Origin: Calliopsis andreniformis
Lineage: Eukaryota; Arthropoda; Insecta; Hymenoptera; Andrenidae
Direction of reading: 5' to 3'
Length of the DNA: 64,000 bases
Assembly (NCBI RefSeq): GCF_051401765.1
Contig: NW_027480438.1
Coordinates: 3,472,001-3,536,000 of the forward strand
The notes beneath the pieces are model-generated. The model searched no databases, had not been told where the DNA came from, and saw only the letters and a program-made list of their open reading frames with translations. The position numbers and the translations under genes are program-made. Shown in pieces: positions 1 to 12,842 of the stretch. Every line of letters starts with the position of its first letter. The first letter of the stretch is position 1.

Positions 1-1439
1 CAATCTTCAATCCTCAATCCTCAATCCTCAATCCTCAATCTTCAATCCTCAATACTGAATCTTCAATGCTCAATCCTCAATCCTCAATCCTCAATCCTCA
101 ATCACCTATCCTCAACACCCAATCCTCAACCTTCAATCTTCTATGTTCAATCCGCAATACCCAATCCTCAATCTTCAACCCTCAACCCTCAATCCTCAAT
201 CCTCAATCCTCAATCCTCAATCCTCAATCCTCAATATTCAATCCTCAGTACTCAATCTGCAATCCTCAGTCCTCAGTCCTCACTCCTCAATCCTCATTCT
301 TCAATCCTCAATACCGAATCCTCAGTCTTCAATGCTCGATCCTCAGTCCTCAATTCTCAATCCTCAATCCTCAATCCTCAGACTTCAAACACCAATACTG
401 AACCCTCAGTCCTCGTCCTCAATCCACAACCCTCAATCCTCGATCCTCAATCTTCAATCATTAATATTCAATCTTCAATCTTCAATCCTCAATCCTCAAT
501 CCTCAACCCTCAATCCTCAACGTTCAATCCTCAATCCCCAATCCTCAGTCTTCCATCCTCAATCCTCAATACTCAATCCTCAATCCTCAATTCTCCGTCC
601 TCAATCCTCAATCTTCAATCCTCTATACTCAATCTTCAATCCTCAATCCTCAATCCTTAATCCTCAATCTTCAATCCTCAATACTGAATCTTCAATCCTC
701 AATCCTCAATCCTCAATCCTCAATCCTCATTCTTCAATCCTCGACACCCAATCCTCAATCTTCAATCCTCAATGTTCAATCCGCAATACCCAATCCTCAA
801 TCTTCAATCCTCAACCCTCAATCCTCAATCCTCAATCCGCAATCCTCAATCTTCAATCCTCAATACTCAATCTTCAATCCTCAATCCTCAATCCTCAATC
901 CTCAATCCTCAATCCTCAATCCTCAGACTTCAAACACAAATACTCAACCCTCAGTCCTCGTCCTCAATCCACAACCCTCAATCCTCAATCCTCAATCTTC
1001 AATCATTAATGTTCAATCTTCAATCTTCAATCCTCAATCCTCAATCCTCAACCCTCAATCCTCAACTTTCAATCCTCAATACCCAATCTTCAATGCTCAT
1101 TCCTCAATCCTCAATCCTCAATTCTCAATCCTCAATCGTCAATCGTCAATCCTCAATGCTCAACCTTCAATCCTCGATCCTCAATCCTCGGTCCTCAATC
1201 CTCAATCGTCAATCTCCAATCCTGAATACTCAATCTTCAATACTCAATCCTCAATCCTCAATCCTCAATCCTCACTCCTCATTCTTCAATCCTCAATACC
1301 CAATCCTCAATCTTCAATCCTCAATCCTCAATCCTCAATTCTCAATCCTCAATCCTCAGTCCTCAGTCCTCAAACCTCAATCCTCAATCTTCAATCATCA
1401 ATATTCAATCTTCAATCCTCAATCCTCAATCCTCAATCC
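1..1439 (+). repeat. Left-edge satellite segment with H landmarks
   Basis: Degenerate heptamers with no CAATCAGTTG landmark. H landmarks (CAGACTTCAAACAC followed by the hexamer TCGTCC) start at 379 and 924. Parts of this stretch recur near 4.3-4.6 kb, for example the segment around 143 and that around 4420. It is cut by the window edge. Confidence 0.85.
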
Positions 1440-2315
1440 TCAATACTCAATCCACAATCCTCAATTCTCAATCGTCAATGCTCAATACTCAATCGTCAAT
1501 CCTCAAACCCCAATCCTCAATCTTCAATCCTCAATCCTCAATCCCCAATCCTCAATCCTCAATCTTCAATCCTCAATACTCAATCTTCAATCCTCAGTCC
1601 TCAATACTCAATCCTCAATCCTCAATCCTCAATCCTCAATCTTCAATCCTCAATACTCAAACTGCAATCCTCAATCCTCAGTCCTCACTCCTCAATCCTC
1701 ATTCTTCAATCCTCAATACCGAATCCTCAATCTTCAATCCTCAATCCTCAATCTTCAATTCTCAAACCTCAATCCTCAATCCTCAGACTTCAAACACAAA
1801 TACTCAACCCTCAGTTCTCGTCCTCAATCCACAACCCTCAATCCTCAATCCTCAATCTTCAATCATTAATGTTCAATCTTCAATCTTCAATCCTCAATCC
1901 TCAATCCTCAACCCTCAATCCTCAACGTTCAATCCTCAATACCCAATCCTCAGTCTTCCACCCTCAATCCTCAATACTCAATCCTCAATCCTCAATACTC
2001 AGTCCTCAATCCTCAATCTTCAATCCTCAGTCCTCAAACCTCAATCCTGAATCCTCAATCCTGAATCCTCAATCTTGAGCCCTCAGTCCTCTACAATCAG
2101 TTGTCAATCCTCAATCCTCAATAGAATATCATCAATTCACAGTTTTCATTACTCAATACTCAATCTGCAATCTTCAAATCTCTATCCACAAACATCAATT
2201 CTCATCACTCAGCCCTCAACACTCAGTCCCCTGTCCTCAATATTCAATCCTGAATCCTCAATCCTCAATCCACAATCCTCAACGTTCAATCCTCAATACT
2301 CAATTTTCAATGCTC
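1440..2315 (+). repeat. Type-A cassette, copy a (3843-base lag)
   Basis: This segment reappears 3843 bases downstream at about 5283-6158. It includes the H landmark at 1784 and the type-A landmark at 2094. The two copies stay aligned without net length change from about 1440 to about 2315, then diverge near TCAATGCTCATTCC. Differences are scattered single bases. Confidence 0.85.
2094..2230 (+). repeat. Landmark type A (representative)
   Basis: About 137 bases of strongly diverged heptamers. The left flank is CCTCTA, the core CAATCAGTTGTC, then TAGAATATCATC, CAGTTTTCATTACTC and CAATCTGCAATC. It remains in heptamer phase. Copies start at 2094, 5937, 6958, 9903, 14809, 22059, 32892, 35198, 42354, 44839 and 53129. 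No protein or RNA function is evident. Confidence 0.88.
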
Positions 2316-5282
2316 ATTCCTCAATCCTCAATCCTCAATTCTCAATCCTCAATCGTCAATCGTCAATCTTCAATACTCAACCTTCAATCTTCAATCCTCA
2401 ATCCTCGGTCCTCAATCCTCAATCGTCAATCTCCAATCCTGAATACTCAATCTTCAATACTCAATCCTCAATCCTCAATCCTCAATCCTCACTCCTCATT
2501 CTTCAATCCTCAATACCCAATCCTCAATCTTCAATCCTCAATCCTCAATCCTCAATTCTCAATCCTCAATCCTCAGTCCTCAGTCCTCAAACCTCAATCC
2601 TCAACCCACAGCCCTCATCCTCAATCCTAAATCCTCAATCGTCAATCCTCAATCTTCAACCCTCAATACTCAATCTTCAATCCTCAATCCTCAGTCCACA
2701 ATCTGCAATCCTCAATGCACAATCCTCAATCCTCAATCCTCAGTCCTCAATCCTCAATCCTCAATCCTCAGACCTCAATCCTCAACCGTCAGTCCTCGTC
2801 CTCAAACCTCAAACCCCAATCCTCAATCCTCAATCTTCAATCATCAATACTCTATCTTCAATCCTCAATCCGCAATCCTCAATCCTTAATCCTCAATCCT
2901 CAATATTCAACGCACAACCCTCAGCCATCAATCCTCAATCCTCAATCCTCAATCCTCAATCCTCAGTCCTCAAACGTCAATCCTGAATCCTCAAACCTGA
3001 ATCCTTAATCTTCACCCATAAGTCCTCAACAATCAATTGTCAATCCTCAATCCTCAATAGAATATCCTGAATTCACAGTTTTCAATACTCAATCCCCATT
3101 CTTCAATCTTCAAATCTCAATCCACAAACATCAATCCTCATCACGCAACCCTCAACACTCAGTCCTCAATATTCAATCCACAATCCTCAATCCTCAATCT
3201 TCAATCCTCAGTACTCAATCTTCAATCCTCAATCCTCAATTCTCAATCCTCAATGCTCAATACTCAATCGTCAATCCTCAGTCCTCAATCCCCAATCCTC
3301 AATCTTCAATACTCAATCCTCAATCCTCAATCCTCAATCCTCAATCTTCAATCCTCAATACTCAATCTTCAATCATCAATCCTCAATCCTCAATCCTCAA
3401 TCCTCAATCCTCAATCCTCAATCTTCAATCCTCAATACTCAAACTGCAATCCTCAGTCCTCAGTCCTCACTCCTCAATTCTCATTCTTCAATCCTCAATA
3501 CCGAATCCTCAATCTTCAATCCTCAATCCACAATCCTCAATTCTCAATCCACAATCCTCAATCCTCAGACTTCAAACACCAATACTCAACCCTCAGTCCT
3601 CGTCCTCAATCCGCAACCCTCAATCCTCAATCCTCAATCTTCAATCATTAATATTCAATCTTCAATCCTCAATCCTCAATCCTCAATCCTCAACTCTCAA
3701 CCCTCAATGTTCAATCCTCAATACCCAATCCTCCGTCTTCAATCCTCAATCCCCAATCCTCAATCCTCAATCCTCAATTCTCAGTCCTCAATCCTCAATC
3801 TTCAAACCTCAATACTCAATCTTCAATCCTCAATCCTCAATCCTCAATCTTCAATCCTCAATACTGAATCTTCTATCCTCAATCTCCAATCCTCAATGTT
3901 CAATCCGCAATACCCAATCCTCAACCCTCAACACTCAGTCCCCAATCCTCAATATTCAATCCTCAATCCTCAGACTTCAAACACCAATACTGAACCCTCA
4001 GTCCTCGTCCTCAATCCACAACCCTCAGTCCTCAATCCACAATCCTCAACGGTCAATGCTCAATACTCAATCTTCAATGCTCATTCCTCAATCCTCAATC
4101 CTCAATTCTCAATCCTCAATCGTCAACCTTCAATCCTCAATACTCAATCTTCAATCCTCAATCCTCAATGTTCAATCCTCAATACCCAATCTTCAGTCTT
4201 CAATCCTCAATCCTCAATCCTCAATCCTCAATCCTCAATACTCAGTCCTCAATTCTCAGGCTTCAATCCTCAATACTCAATCTTCAATCCTCAATCCTCA
4301 ATCCTCAATCCTCAATCTTCAATCCTCAATACTGAATCTTCAATGCTCAATCCTCAATCCTCAATCCTCAATCCTCAATCACCTATCCTCAACACCCAAT
4401 CCTCAACCTTCAATCCTCTATGTTCAATCCGCAATACCCAATCCTCAATCTTCAACCCTCAACCCTCAATCCTCAATCCTCAATCCTCAATCCTCAATCC
4501 TCAATCCTCAATATTCAATCCTCAATACTCAATCTGCAATCCTCAGTCCTCAGTCCTCACTCCTCAATCCTCATTCTTCAATCCTCAATACCGAATCCTC
4601 AGTCTTCAATCCTCAATCCTCAGTCCTCTATTCTCAATCCTCAATCCTCAATCCTCAATCCTCAATCCTCAATCTTCAATCCTCAATACTCAAACTGCAA
4701 TCCTCAGTCCTCAGTCCTCACTCCTCAATTCTCATTCTTCAATCCTCAATACCGAATCCTCAATCTTCAATCCTCAATCCACAATCCTCAATTCTCAATC
4801 CACAATCCTCAATCCTCAGACTTCAAACACCAATACTCAACCCTCAGTCCTCGTCCTCAATCCGCAACCCTCAATCCTCAATCCTCAATCTTCAATCATT
4901 AATACTCAATCTTCAATCCTCATTCCTCAATCCTCAATCCTCAACTCTCAACCCTCAATGTTCAATCCTCAATACCCAATCCTCAGTCTTCAATCCTCAA
5001 TCCCCAATCCTCAATTCTCAATCCTCAATTCTCAGTTCTCAATCCTCAATCTTCAATCCTCAATACTCAATCTTCAATCCTCAATCCTCAATCCTCAATC
5101 TTCAATCCTCAATACTCAATCTTCAATCCTCAATCCTCTGTACTCAAACCTCAGACTTCAAACACAAATACTCAACCCTCAGTCCTCGTCCTCAATCCAC
5201 AACCCTCAATCCTCAATCCTCAATCTTCAATCATTAATGTTCAATCTTCAATATTCAATCTTCAATCCTCAATCCTCAATCA
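2316..5282 (+). repeat. Satellite spacer with a type-C landmark and H landmarks
   Basis: Heptamer array between two type-A cassettes. It holds one type-C landmark at 3030, with the CAATCAATTG core preceded by CATAAGTCC. Several H landmarks lie near 3567, 3977, 4816 and 5153. A long stop-free stretch (3707-5893) begins here; it is the repeat read as I-L-N-P-Q-S-S and is not treated as a gene. Confidence 0.8.
3030..3166 (+). repeat. Landmark type C (representative)
   Basis: The core is CAATCAATTGTC (with the palindrome CAATTG), preceded by CATAAGTCCTC and followed by CAGTTTTCAATAC, CAATCCCCATTC and CACAAACATC. Copies start at 3030, 18033, 25283, 45364, 48690, 53654, 56616, 59327 and 62534. Copies at 18033, 48690, 56616 and 62534 have CAGCAATC rather than CAACAATC before the palindrome. 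Confidence 0.87.
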
Positions 5283-6158
5283 TCAATACTCAATCCACAA
5301 TCCTCAATTCTCAATCGTCAATGCTCAATACTCAATCGTCAATCCTCAATCCCCAATCCTCAATCTTCAATCCTCAATCCTCAATCCTCAATCCTCAATC
5401 CTCAATCTTCAAGCCTCAATACTCAATCTTCAATCCCCAGTCCTCAATACTCAATCCTCAATCCTCAACCCTCAATCCTCAATCTTCAATCCTCAATACT
5501 CAAACTGCAATCCTCAATCCTCAGTCCTCACTCCTCAATCCTCATTCTTCAATCCTCAATACCGAATCCTCAATCTTCAATCCTCAATCCTCAATCTTCA
5601 ATTCTCAATCCTCAATCCTCAATCCTCAGACTTCAAACACAAATACTCAACCCTCAGTCCTCGTCCTCAATCCACAGCCCTCAATCCTCAATCCTCAATC
5701 TTCAATCATTAATGTTCAATCTTCAATCTTCAATCCTCAATCCTCAATCCTCAACCCTCAATCCTCAACGTTCAATCCTCAATACCCAATCCTCAGACTT
5801 CCACCCTCAATACTCAATACTCAATCCTCAATCCTCAATACTCAGTCCTCAATCCTCAATCTTCAATCCTCAGTCCTCAAACCTCAATCCTGAATCCTCA
5901 ATCCTGAATCCTCAATCTTGAGCCCTCAGTCCTCTACAATCAGTTGTCAATCCTCAATCCTCAATAGAATATCATCAATTCACAGTTTTCATTACTCAAT
6001 ACTCAATCTGCAATCTTCAAATCTCTATCCACTAACATCAATTCTCATCACTCAACCCTCAACACTCAGTCCCCAGTCCTCAATATTCAATTCTGAATCC
6101 TCAATCCTCAATCCACAATCCTCAACGTTCAATCCTCAATACTCAATCTTCAATGCTC
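5283..6158 (+). repeat. Type-A cassette, copy b
   Basis: Second copy of the segment at about 1440-2315, offset by 3843 bases, with its type-A landmark at 5937. The stop codons that end the reading frames on the left of the landmark (TGAATCC units) are at matching positions in both copies, so these mutations predate the duplication. Confidence 0.85.
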
Positions 6159-6297
6159 AGTCCTCACTCCTCAATTCTCATTCTTCAATCCTCAATACCG
6201 AATACTCAATCTTCAATCCTCAATCCACAATCCTCAATTCTCAATCCTCAATCTTCAATCATCAATATTCAATCTTCAATCCTCAATCCTCAATCCT

Positions 6298-7110
6298 CAA
6301 TACTCAATCCACAATCCTCAATTCTCAATCGTCAATGCTCAATACTCAATAGTCAATCCTCAATCCCCAATCCTCAATCTTCAATCCTCAATCCTCAATC
6401 CTCAATCCTCAATCCTCAGTCCTCAATCTTCAATCCTCAATACTCAATCTTCAATCCTCAGTCCTCAAACCTCAATCCTCAATCCTCAATCCTCAATCCT
6501 CAATCTTCAATCCTCAATACTCAAACTGCAATCCTCAATCCTCGGTCCTCACTCCTCAATCCTCATTCTTCAATCCTCAATACCGAATCCTCAATCTTCA
6601 ATCCTCAATCCTCAATCCTCAATTCTCAATCCTCAATCCTCAATCCTCGGACTTCAAACTCAAATACTCAACCCTCAGTCCTCGTACTCAATCCACAACC
6701 CTCAATCCTCAATCCGCAATCTTCAATCATTAATATACAATTTTCAATCTTCAATCCTCAATCCTCAATCCTCAACCCTCAATCCTCAACGTTCAATCCT
6801 CAATACCCAATCCTCAGTCTTCCATCCTCAATCCTCAATACTCAATACTCAATCCTCAATACTCAGTCCTCAATCCTCAATCTTCAATCCTCAGTCCTCA
6901 TACCTCAATCCTGAATCCTCAATACTGAATCCTCAATCTTCAGCCCTCGGTCCTCTACAATCAGTTGTCAATCCTCAATCCGCAATAGAATATCATCAAT
7001 TCACAGTTTTCATTACTCAATACTCAATCTGCAATCTTCAAATCTCTATCCACAAACATCAATTCTCATCACTCAACCCTCAACACTCAGTCCCCAGTCC
7101 TCAATATTCA
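6298..7110 (+). repeat. Type-A cassette, copy c
   Basis: Third copy of the cassette, with its landmark at 6958, 1021 bases after copy b. The left part is offset 1014 bases and the landmark 1021 bases, so one heptamer was gained or lost in between. It carries private changes such as TCAATAG where the other copies have TCAATCG. Confidence 0.8.
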
Positions 7111-8540
7111 ATCCTCAATCCTCAATCCTCAATTCTCAATCCTCAATCCTCAATCCTCAGACTTCAAACACAAATACTCAACCCTCAGTCCTCGTCCTCA
7201 ATCCACAACCCTCAATCCTCAATCCGCAATCTTCAATCATTAATATTGAATCTTCAATCTTCAATCCTCAATCCTCAATCCTCAATCCTCAATCCTCAAT
7301 CCTCAATCCTCATTCTTCAATCCTCAATACCCAGTCCTCAGTCTTCAATCCTCAATCCTCAATCCTCAATTCTCAACCCTCAATCCTCTGTCCTCAGACC
7401 TAAATCCTCAATCCTCAAACCTCAGCCCTCATCCTCATTCATCAATCCTCAATCCTCAATCCTCAACCTTCAATCCTCAATACTCAATCTTCAATCCTCA
7501 ATCCTCAGTACTCAAACCTCAATCCTCAATCCTCAATCCTCAGTGATCAGCCCTCAATCTTCAATACTGAATCGTCAATCCTCAGTCCTCGATCCTCAAT
7601 CCTCAATCCTCGCTCCTCAAACCTAAATCCTCAACCCTCAGTCCTCACACTCAATTCTCAATTCTCAATACTCAATCCTTAATCCTCAATCTTCAATCCT
7701 CAATAACCAATCTCCAATCCTAGATCCTCAATCCCCAATCTTCAATCCTTAATCCTGTATCACCAATCCTCAATCCCGAGTCCTCAATCTTCAATCCACA
7801 ATGCTCAATCCTCAATCCTCAATCCTCAGTCCTCAATCCTCAATCCTCAATCCTCAAACCTCAATCCTCAACCGTCAGTCCTCGTCCGCAATCCTCAAAC
7901 CTCAATCCTCAATCCTCAATCTTCAATCCTCAATACTCAATATTCAATCCTCAATCCTCAATCCTCAATCCTCAATCTTCAATCCTCAATCCTCAATCCT
8001 CAATCCTCAATCCTCAATCCACATTCTTCAATCCTCAATAGCCGATCCTCAATCTACAAAACTCAATCCTCAATCCTCAATTCTCAATCCTCAATCCTCA
8101 GTCCTCAGTCCTCAAACCTCAAACCTCAATCCTCAGCCCTCAGCCCTCATCCTCAATCCTCAATCCTCAATCCTCAATCCTCAATCTTCAATCCTCAATA
8201 CTCAATCTTCAATAATCAATCCTCAATCCTCAATCCTCAATCCTCAATCCTCAATACTCAATCTTCAATAATCAATCCTCAATCCTCAATCCTCAATCCT
8301 CAATCCTCAATCCTCAATATTCAGTCCCCAGAACTCAAACTGCAATCCTCAATCCTCAGTCCTCACTCCTCAATCCTAATTCTTCAATCCTCAATACCGA
8401 ATCCTCAATCCTCAATCCTCAATCCTCAGACTTCAAACACCAATACTCAACCCTCAGTCCTCGTCCTCAATCCACAACCCTCAATCCTCAATCCTCAATC
8501 TTCAATCATTAATATTCAATCTTCAATCTTCAATCCTCAA
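7111..8540 (+). repeat. Satellite spacer without CAATCAG landmarks
   Basis: About 1.4 kb of degenerate heptamers with hexamer slips at TCATCC and H landmarks near 7160 and 8428. Its middle part (about 7.7-8.3 kb) resembles 30.5-31.1, 39.6-40.1 and 44.0-44.5 kb, which share CACCAATCC, CCCGAGTCC and CCTAGATCC variants. It therefore looks like a diverged copy of a block amplified further downstream. Confidence 0.75.
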
Positions 8541-11500
8541 TCCTCAATCCTCAACCCTCAATCCTCAACGTTCAATCCTCATTACCCAATCCTCAGTCTT
8601 CCACCCTCAATCCACAATACTCAATCCTCAATCCTCAATACTCAGTCCTCAATCCTCAATCTTCAATCCTCAATACCCAATCTTCATCCTCAATCCTCAA
8701 TTCTTAATCCACAATCTTCAATCCTCAATACTGAATCTTCAATCCTCAATCCTCAATCCTCAATCCTCAATCCTCATTCTTCAACCCTCAACACCCAATC
8801 CTCAATCTTCAATCCTCAATGTTCAATCCGCAATACCCAATACTCAATCTTCAATCCTCAACCCTCAATCCTCAATCCTCAATCCTCAATCCTCAATCTT
8901 CAATCGTCAATACTCAATCTTCAATCCTCAATCCTCAATCCTCAATCCTCACTCCACATTCCTCAATCCTCAACACCCAATCCTCAATCTTCAATCCTCA
9001 ATCCTCAGTAGTCAATTCTCAATCCTCAATCCTCAATCCTCAATCCTCAGACCTCAAACATCAATACTCATCCCTCAGTCATCGTCCTCAATCCACAACC
9101 CTCAATCCTCAACACCCAATCCTCAATCTTCAATCCTCAATCGTCAGTCCTCAATTCTCGATCCTCAATACTCAATCCACAGTCCTCAATCTTCAATCCT
9201 CAATACCCAAACCTCAATCTTCAATCCTCAATCCTCAATCCTCAATCCTCAATCCTCAGTCCTCAAACCTCAATCCTGAATCCTCAAACCTGAATCCTCT
9301 GTCTTCAGACTTCAGTCCTCAACAATCAGTTGTCAGTCCTCAATCCTCAATAGAATATCCTCAATTCACAGGTTCCAATACTCAATACTCAACCAGAAAT
9401 CTTCAAATCTCTATCCACAATCATCAATTCTCATCACTCAACCCTCAACACTCAGTCCCCAATCCTCAATCTTCAATCCTCTATCCTCAATCCTCAACCC
9501 TCAGTCGCCAATCTCCAAGCCTGAATACTCAATCTTCAATCCTCAATCCTCAATCCCCAATCCTCAATCCTCAATCCTCATTCTTCAATCCTTAATACCC
9601 AATCCTCAATCTTCAATCCTCGATCCTCAATCCTCAATTCTCGACCCTCAATTCTCAGTCCTCAGACCTCAAACCTCAATCCTCAAACCTCTGCCCTCAT
9701 CCTCAATCCTCAATCCTCAATCCTCAATCCTCAATCCTCAATCCTCAATCCTCATTCTTCAATCCTCAATCTTCAATGCTCAATCTTCAATCCTCAATCC
9801 TCAATTCTCAATCCTCAATCCTCAATCCTCAGTCCTCAGTCCTCAAACCTCAATCCTGAATCCCCGATACTGAATCCTCAATCTTCAGCCCTCAGTCCTC
9901 TACAATCAGTTGTCAATCCTCAATCCTCAATAGAATGTCATCAATTCACAGTTTTCATTACTCAATACTCAATCTGCAATCTTCAAATCTCTGTCCACAA
10001 ACATCAATTCTCATCGCTCAACCCTCAACACTCAGTCCCAAATCGTCAATATTCAATCCTCAATCCTCAATCCTCAATCCACAATCCTCAACGTTCAATC
10101 CTCAATACTCAATCTTCAATGATCATTCCTCAATCCTCAATCCTCAATTCTCAATCCTTAATCGTCAATCTTCAATCCTCAATACTCAATCTTCAATCGT
10201 CAATCCTCAATGTTCAACCATCAATACCCAATACTCAGTCTTCAATCTTCAATCCTCAATCCTCAATCCTCCATCCTCAATACTCAGTCCTCAATCCTCA
10301 ATCTTCAATCCTCAATACTCAATCTTCAGTCCTCAATCGTCAATCCTCAATCCTCAATCTTCAATCCTCAATACTGAATCTTCAATCCTCAATCCTCAAT
10401 CCTCAATCCTCAATCCTCAATCCTCATTGTTCTATCCTCAACACCCAATCCTCAACCTTCAATCCTCAGTCTTCAATCTTCAATCCTCAATAGTCAATCT
10501 TCAATCCTCAATCCTCAATAATCAATCCTCAATCCACATTCTTCAATCCTCAACACCCAATCCTCAATCTTCAATCCTCAATCCTCAGTCCTCAATTCTC
10601 AATCCTCAATCCTCAATCCTCAGACCTCAAACATCAATACTCAACCCTCAGTCCTCGTCCTCAATCCACAACCCTCAATCCTCGATCCTCAATATTCAAT
10701 CATCAATATTCAATCTTCAATCCTCAATCCTCAATCCTCAATACTCAATCCACAATCCTCAATTCTCAATCGTCAATGCTCAATACTCAATCCTCAATCC
10801 TCAATACTCAGTCCTCAATCCTCAATCTTCAATCCTCAGTCCTCAAACCTCAATCCTGAATCCTCAATCCTGAATCCTCAATCTTCAGCCCTCGGTCCTC
10901 TACAGTCAGTTGTCAATCCTCAATCCTCAATAGAATATCCTCAATTCACAGTTTTCAATACTCAATCCCCATTCATCAATCATCAAATCTCAATCCACAA
11001 ACAGCAATTCTCATCACGCAACCCTCAACACTCAGTCCTCAATCTTCAATCCTCAATCCTCAATCCTCAATCTTCAATCCTCAATACTCAATCTTCAATC
11101 CTCAATCCTCAATTCTCAATCCTCAGTGCTCAATACTCAATCGTCAATCCTCAACCCCAATCCTCAATCTTCAATCCGCAATCCTCAATCCTCAATCCTC
11201 AATCCTCAACCTTCAATCCTCAATACTCAATCTTCAATCCGCAATCCTCAAACCTCAATCCTCAATCCTCAATCCTCAATCTTCATTCCTCAATACTCAA
11301 TCTACAATCCTCAATCCTCAATCCACAATCCACATTCCTCAATCCTCAATCCTCAGTCCTCAAACCTCAATCCTGAATCCTCAAACCTGAATCCTCAGTC
11401 TTCAGACCTCAGACCTCAACAATCAGTTGTCAATCCTCAATCCTCAATAGAATATCCTCAATTCACAGGTTTCAATACTCAATACTCAACCTGAAATCTT

Positions 11501-11994
11501 CAAATCTCTATCCACAATCATCAATTCTCATCACTCAACCCTCAACACTCAGTCCCCAATCCTCAATCTTCAATCCTCAATCCTCAGTCCTCAATCCTCA
11601 ATTTTCAATCCTCAATACTCAGTCATCAATCCTCAATACTAAATCCTCAATCCTCAATCCTCAGTCCTCAATCCACAATCCTCAATCCTCAAACCTCAAT
11701 CCTCAATCGTCAGCCCTCGTCCTCAATCCTCAACACTCAATCCTCAATCCTCATTCTTCAATCATCAATACTCAATCTTCAATCCTCAATCCTCAATCTT
11801 CAATCCTCAATCCTCAATTCTCAGTCCTCAATACTCAATCCTCAATCGTCAATCCTCAATCCCCAATCCTCAATCTTCAATCCTCAATCCTCAATCCTCA
11901 ATCCTCAATCCTCAATCTTCATTCCTCAATACTCAATCTACAATCCTCAATCCTCAATCCTCAATCCTCAATGCTCAATCCTCAATCCTCAATC

Positions 11995-12414
11995 CTCAAC
12001 CCTCAATCTTCAATCCTCAATACTCAATCTGCAATCCTCAATCTTCAATCCTCAATCCTCAATCCTCATTCTTCAATCCTCAATGCCCAGGCCTCAATCT
12101 TCAATCCTCAATCCTCAATCCTCAATTCTCAATCCTCAATCCTCATTCATCAATCCTCAATCCTCAGTCCTCAATCCTCAATCCTCAATCCTCAATCTTC
12201 AATCCTCAACCCTCAATCTTCAATCCTCAATACTCAATCTGCAATCCTCAATCTTCAATCCTCAATCCTCAATCCTCATTCTTCAATCCTCAATGCCCAG
12301 GCCTCAATCTTCAATCCTCAATCCTCAATCCTCAATTCTCAATCCTCAATCCTCATTCATCAATCCTCAATCCTCAGTCCTCAATCCTCAATCCTCAATC
12401 CTCAATCCTCAATG
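11995..12414 (+). repeat. 210-base direct tandem duplication (30 heptamers)
   Basis: The marker CAATGCCCAGGCC occurs at 12081 and again at 12291, 210 bases later. The surrounding variants (CAATCTGCAATCC before it, CATTCATCAATCC after it) are the same in both copies. The lag is exactly 30 heptamers. The related places at about 17.0, 24.3, 46.6 and 60.5 kb carry only one copy at this spot. Confidence 0.88.
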
Positions 12415-12705
12415 TTCAATCCGCAATACACAATACTCAATCTTCAATCCCCAATCCTCAATCCTCAATTCTCAAACCTCAACCCTCAACCCTCAATCCT
12501 CAACGTTCAATCCTCATTACCCAATCCTCAGTCTTCCACCCTCAATCCTCAATACTCAATCTACAATCCTCAATCCTCAATCCTCAATCCTCAATCTTCA
12601 ATCCTCAATACCCAATCTTCATCCTCAATCTTCAATCCTCAGTCCTCAAACCTCAATCCTGAATCCTCAAACCTGAATCCTCAGTCTTCAGACCTCAGTC
12701 CTCAA

Positions 12706-12842
12706 CAATCAGTTGTCAATCCTCAATCCTCAATAGAATATCCTCAATTCACAGGTTTCAATACTCAATACTCAACCTGAAATCTTCAAATCTCTATCCA
12801 CAATCATCAATTCTCATCACTCAACCCTCAACACTCAGTCCC
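12706..12842 (+). repeat. Landmark type B (representative)
   Basis: Same layout as type A but with left flank CCTCAA, TAGAATATCCTC, CACAGGTTTCAATAC and CAACCTGAAATC (the TGA here ends many reading frames). Copies start at 11420, 12706, 16347, 18579, 20396, 23597, 25829, 27646, 28743, 29861, 38903, 43298, 45896, 54186, 59859 and 63513. Copies at 20396, 27646 and 28743 share CAACCAGTTG. Copies at 45896, 54186 and 59859 share CCTGAA. Confidence 0.88.

Noticed and set aside
2094..2105. ACAA-TCAG-TTGT inverted repeat as a transcription terminator or hairpin RNA
   Set aside because: Four-base arms are too weak, there is no following T run or neighbouring gene, and it recurs only as part of the copied landmark.
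3707..5893. Stop-free + strand frame of 728 codons as a gene
   Set aside because: Low-complexity translation of the heptamer; overlapping frames at 4056-5237 and 4420-4902 have identical composition, and ends are set by random TGA units.
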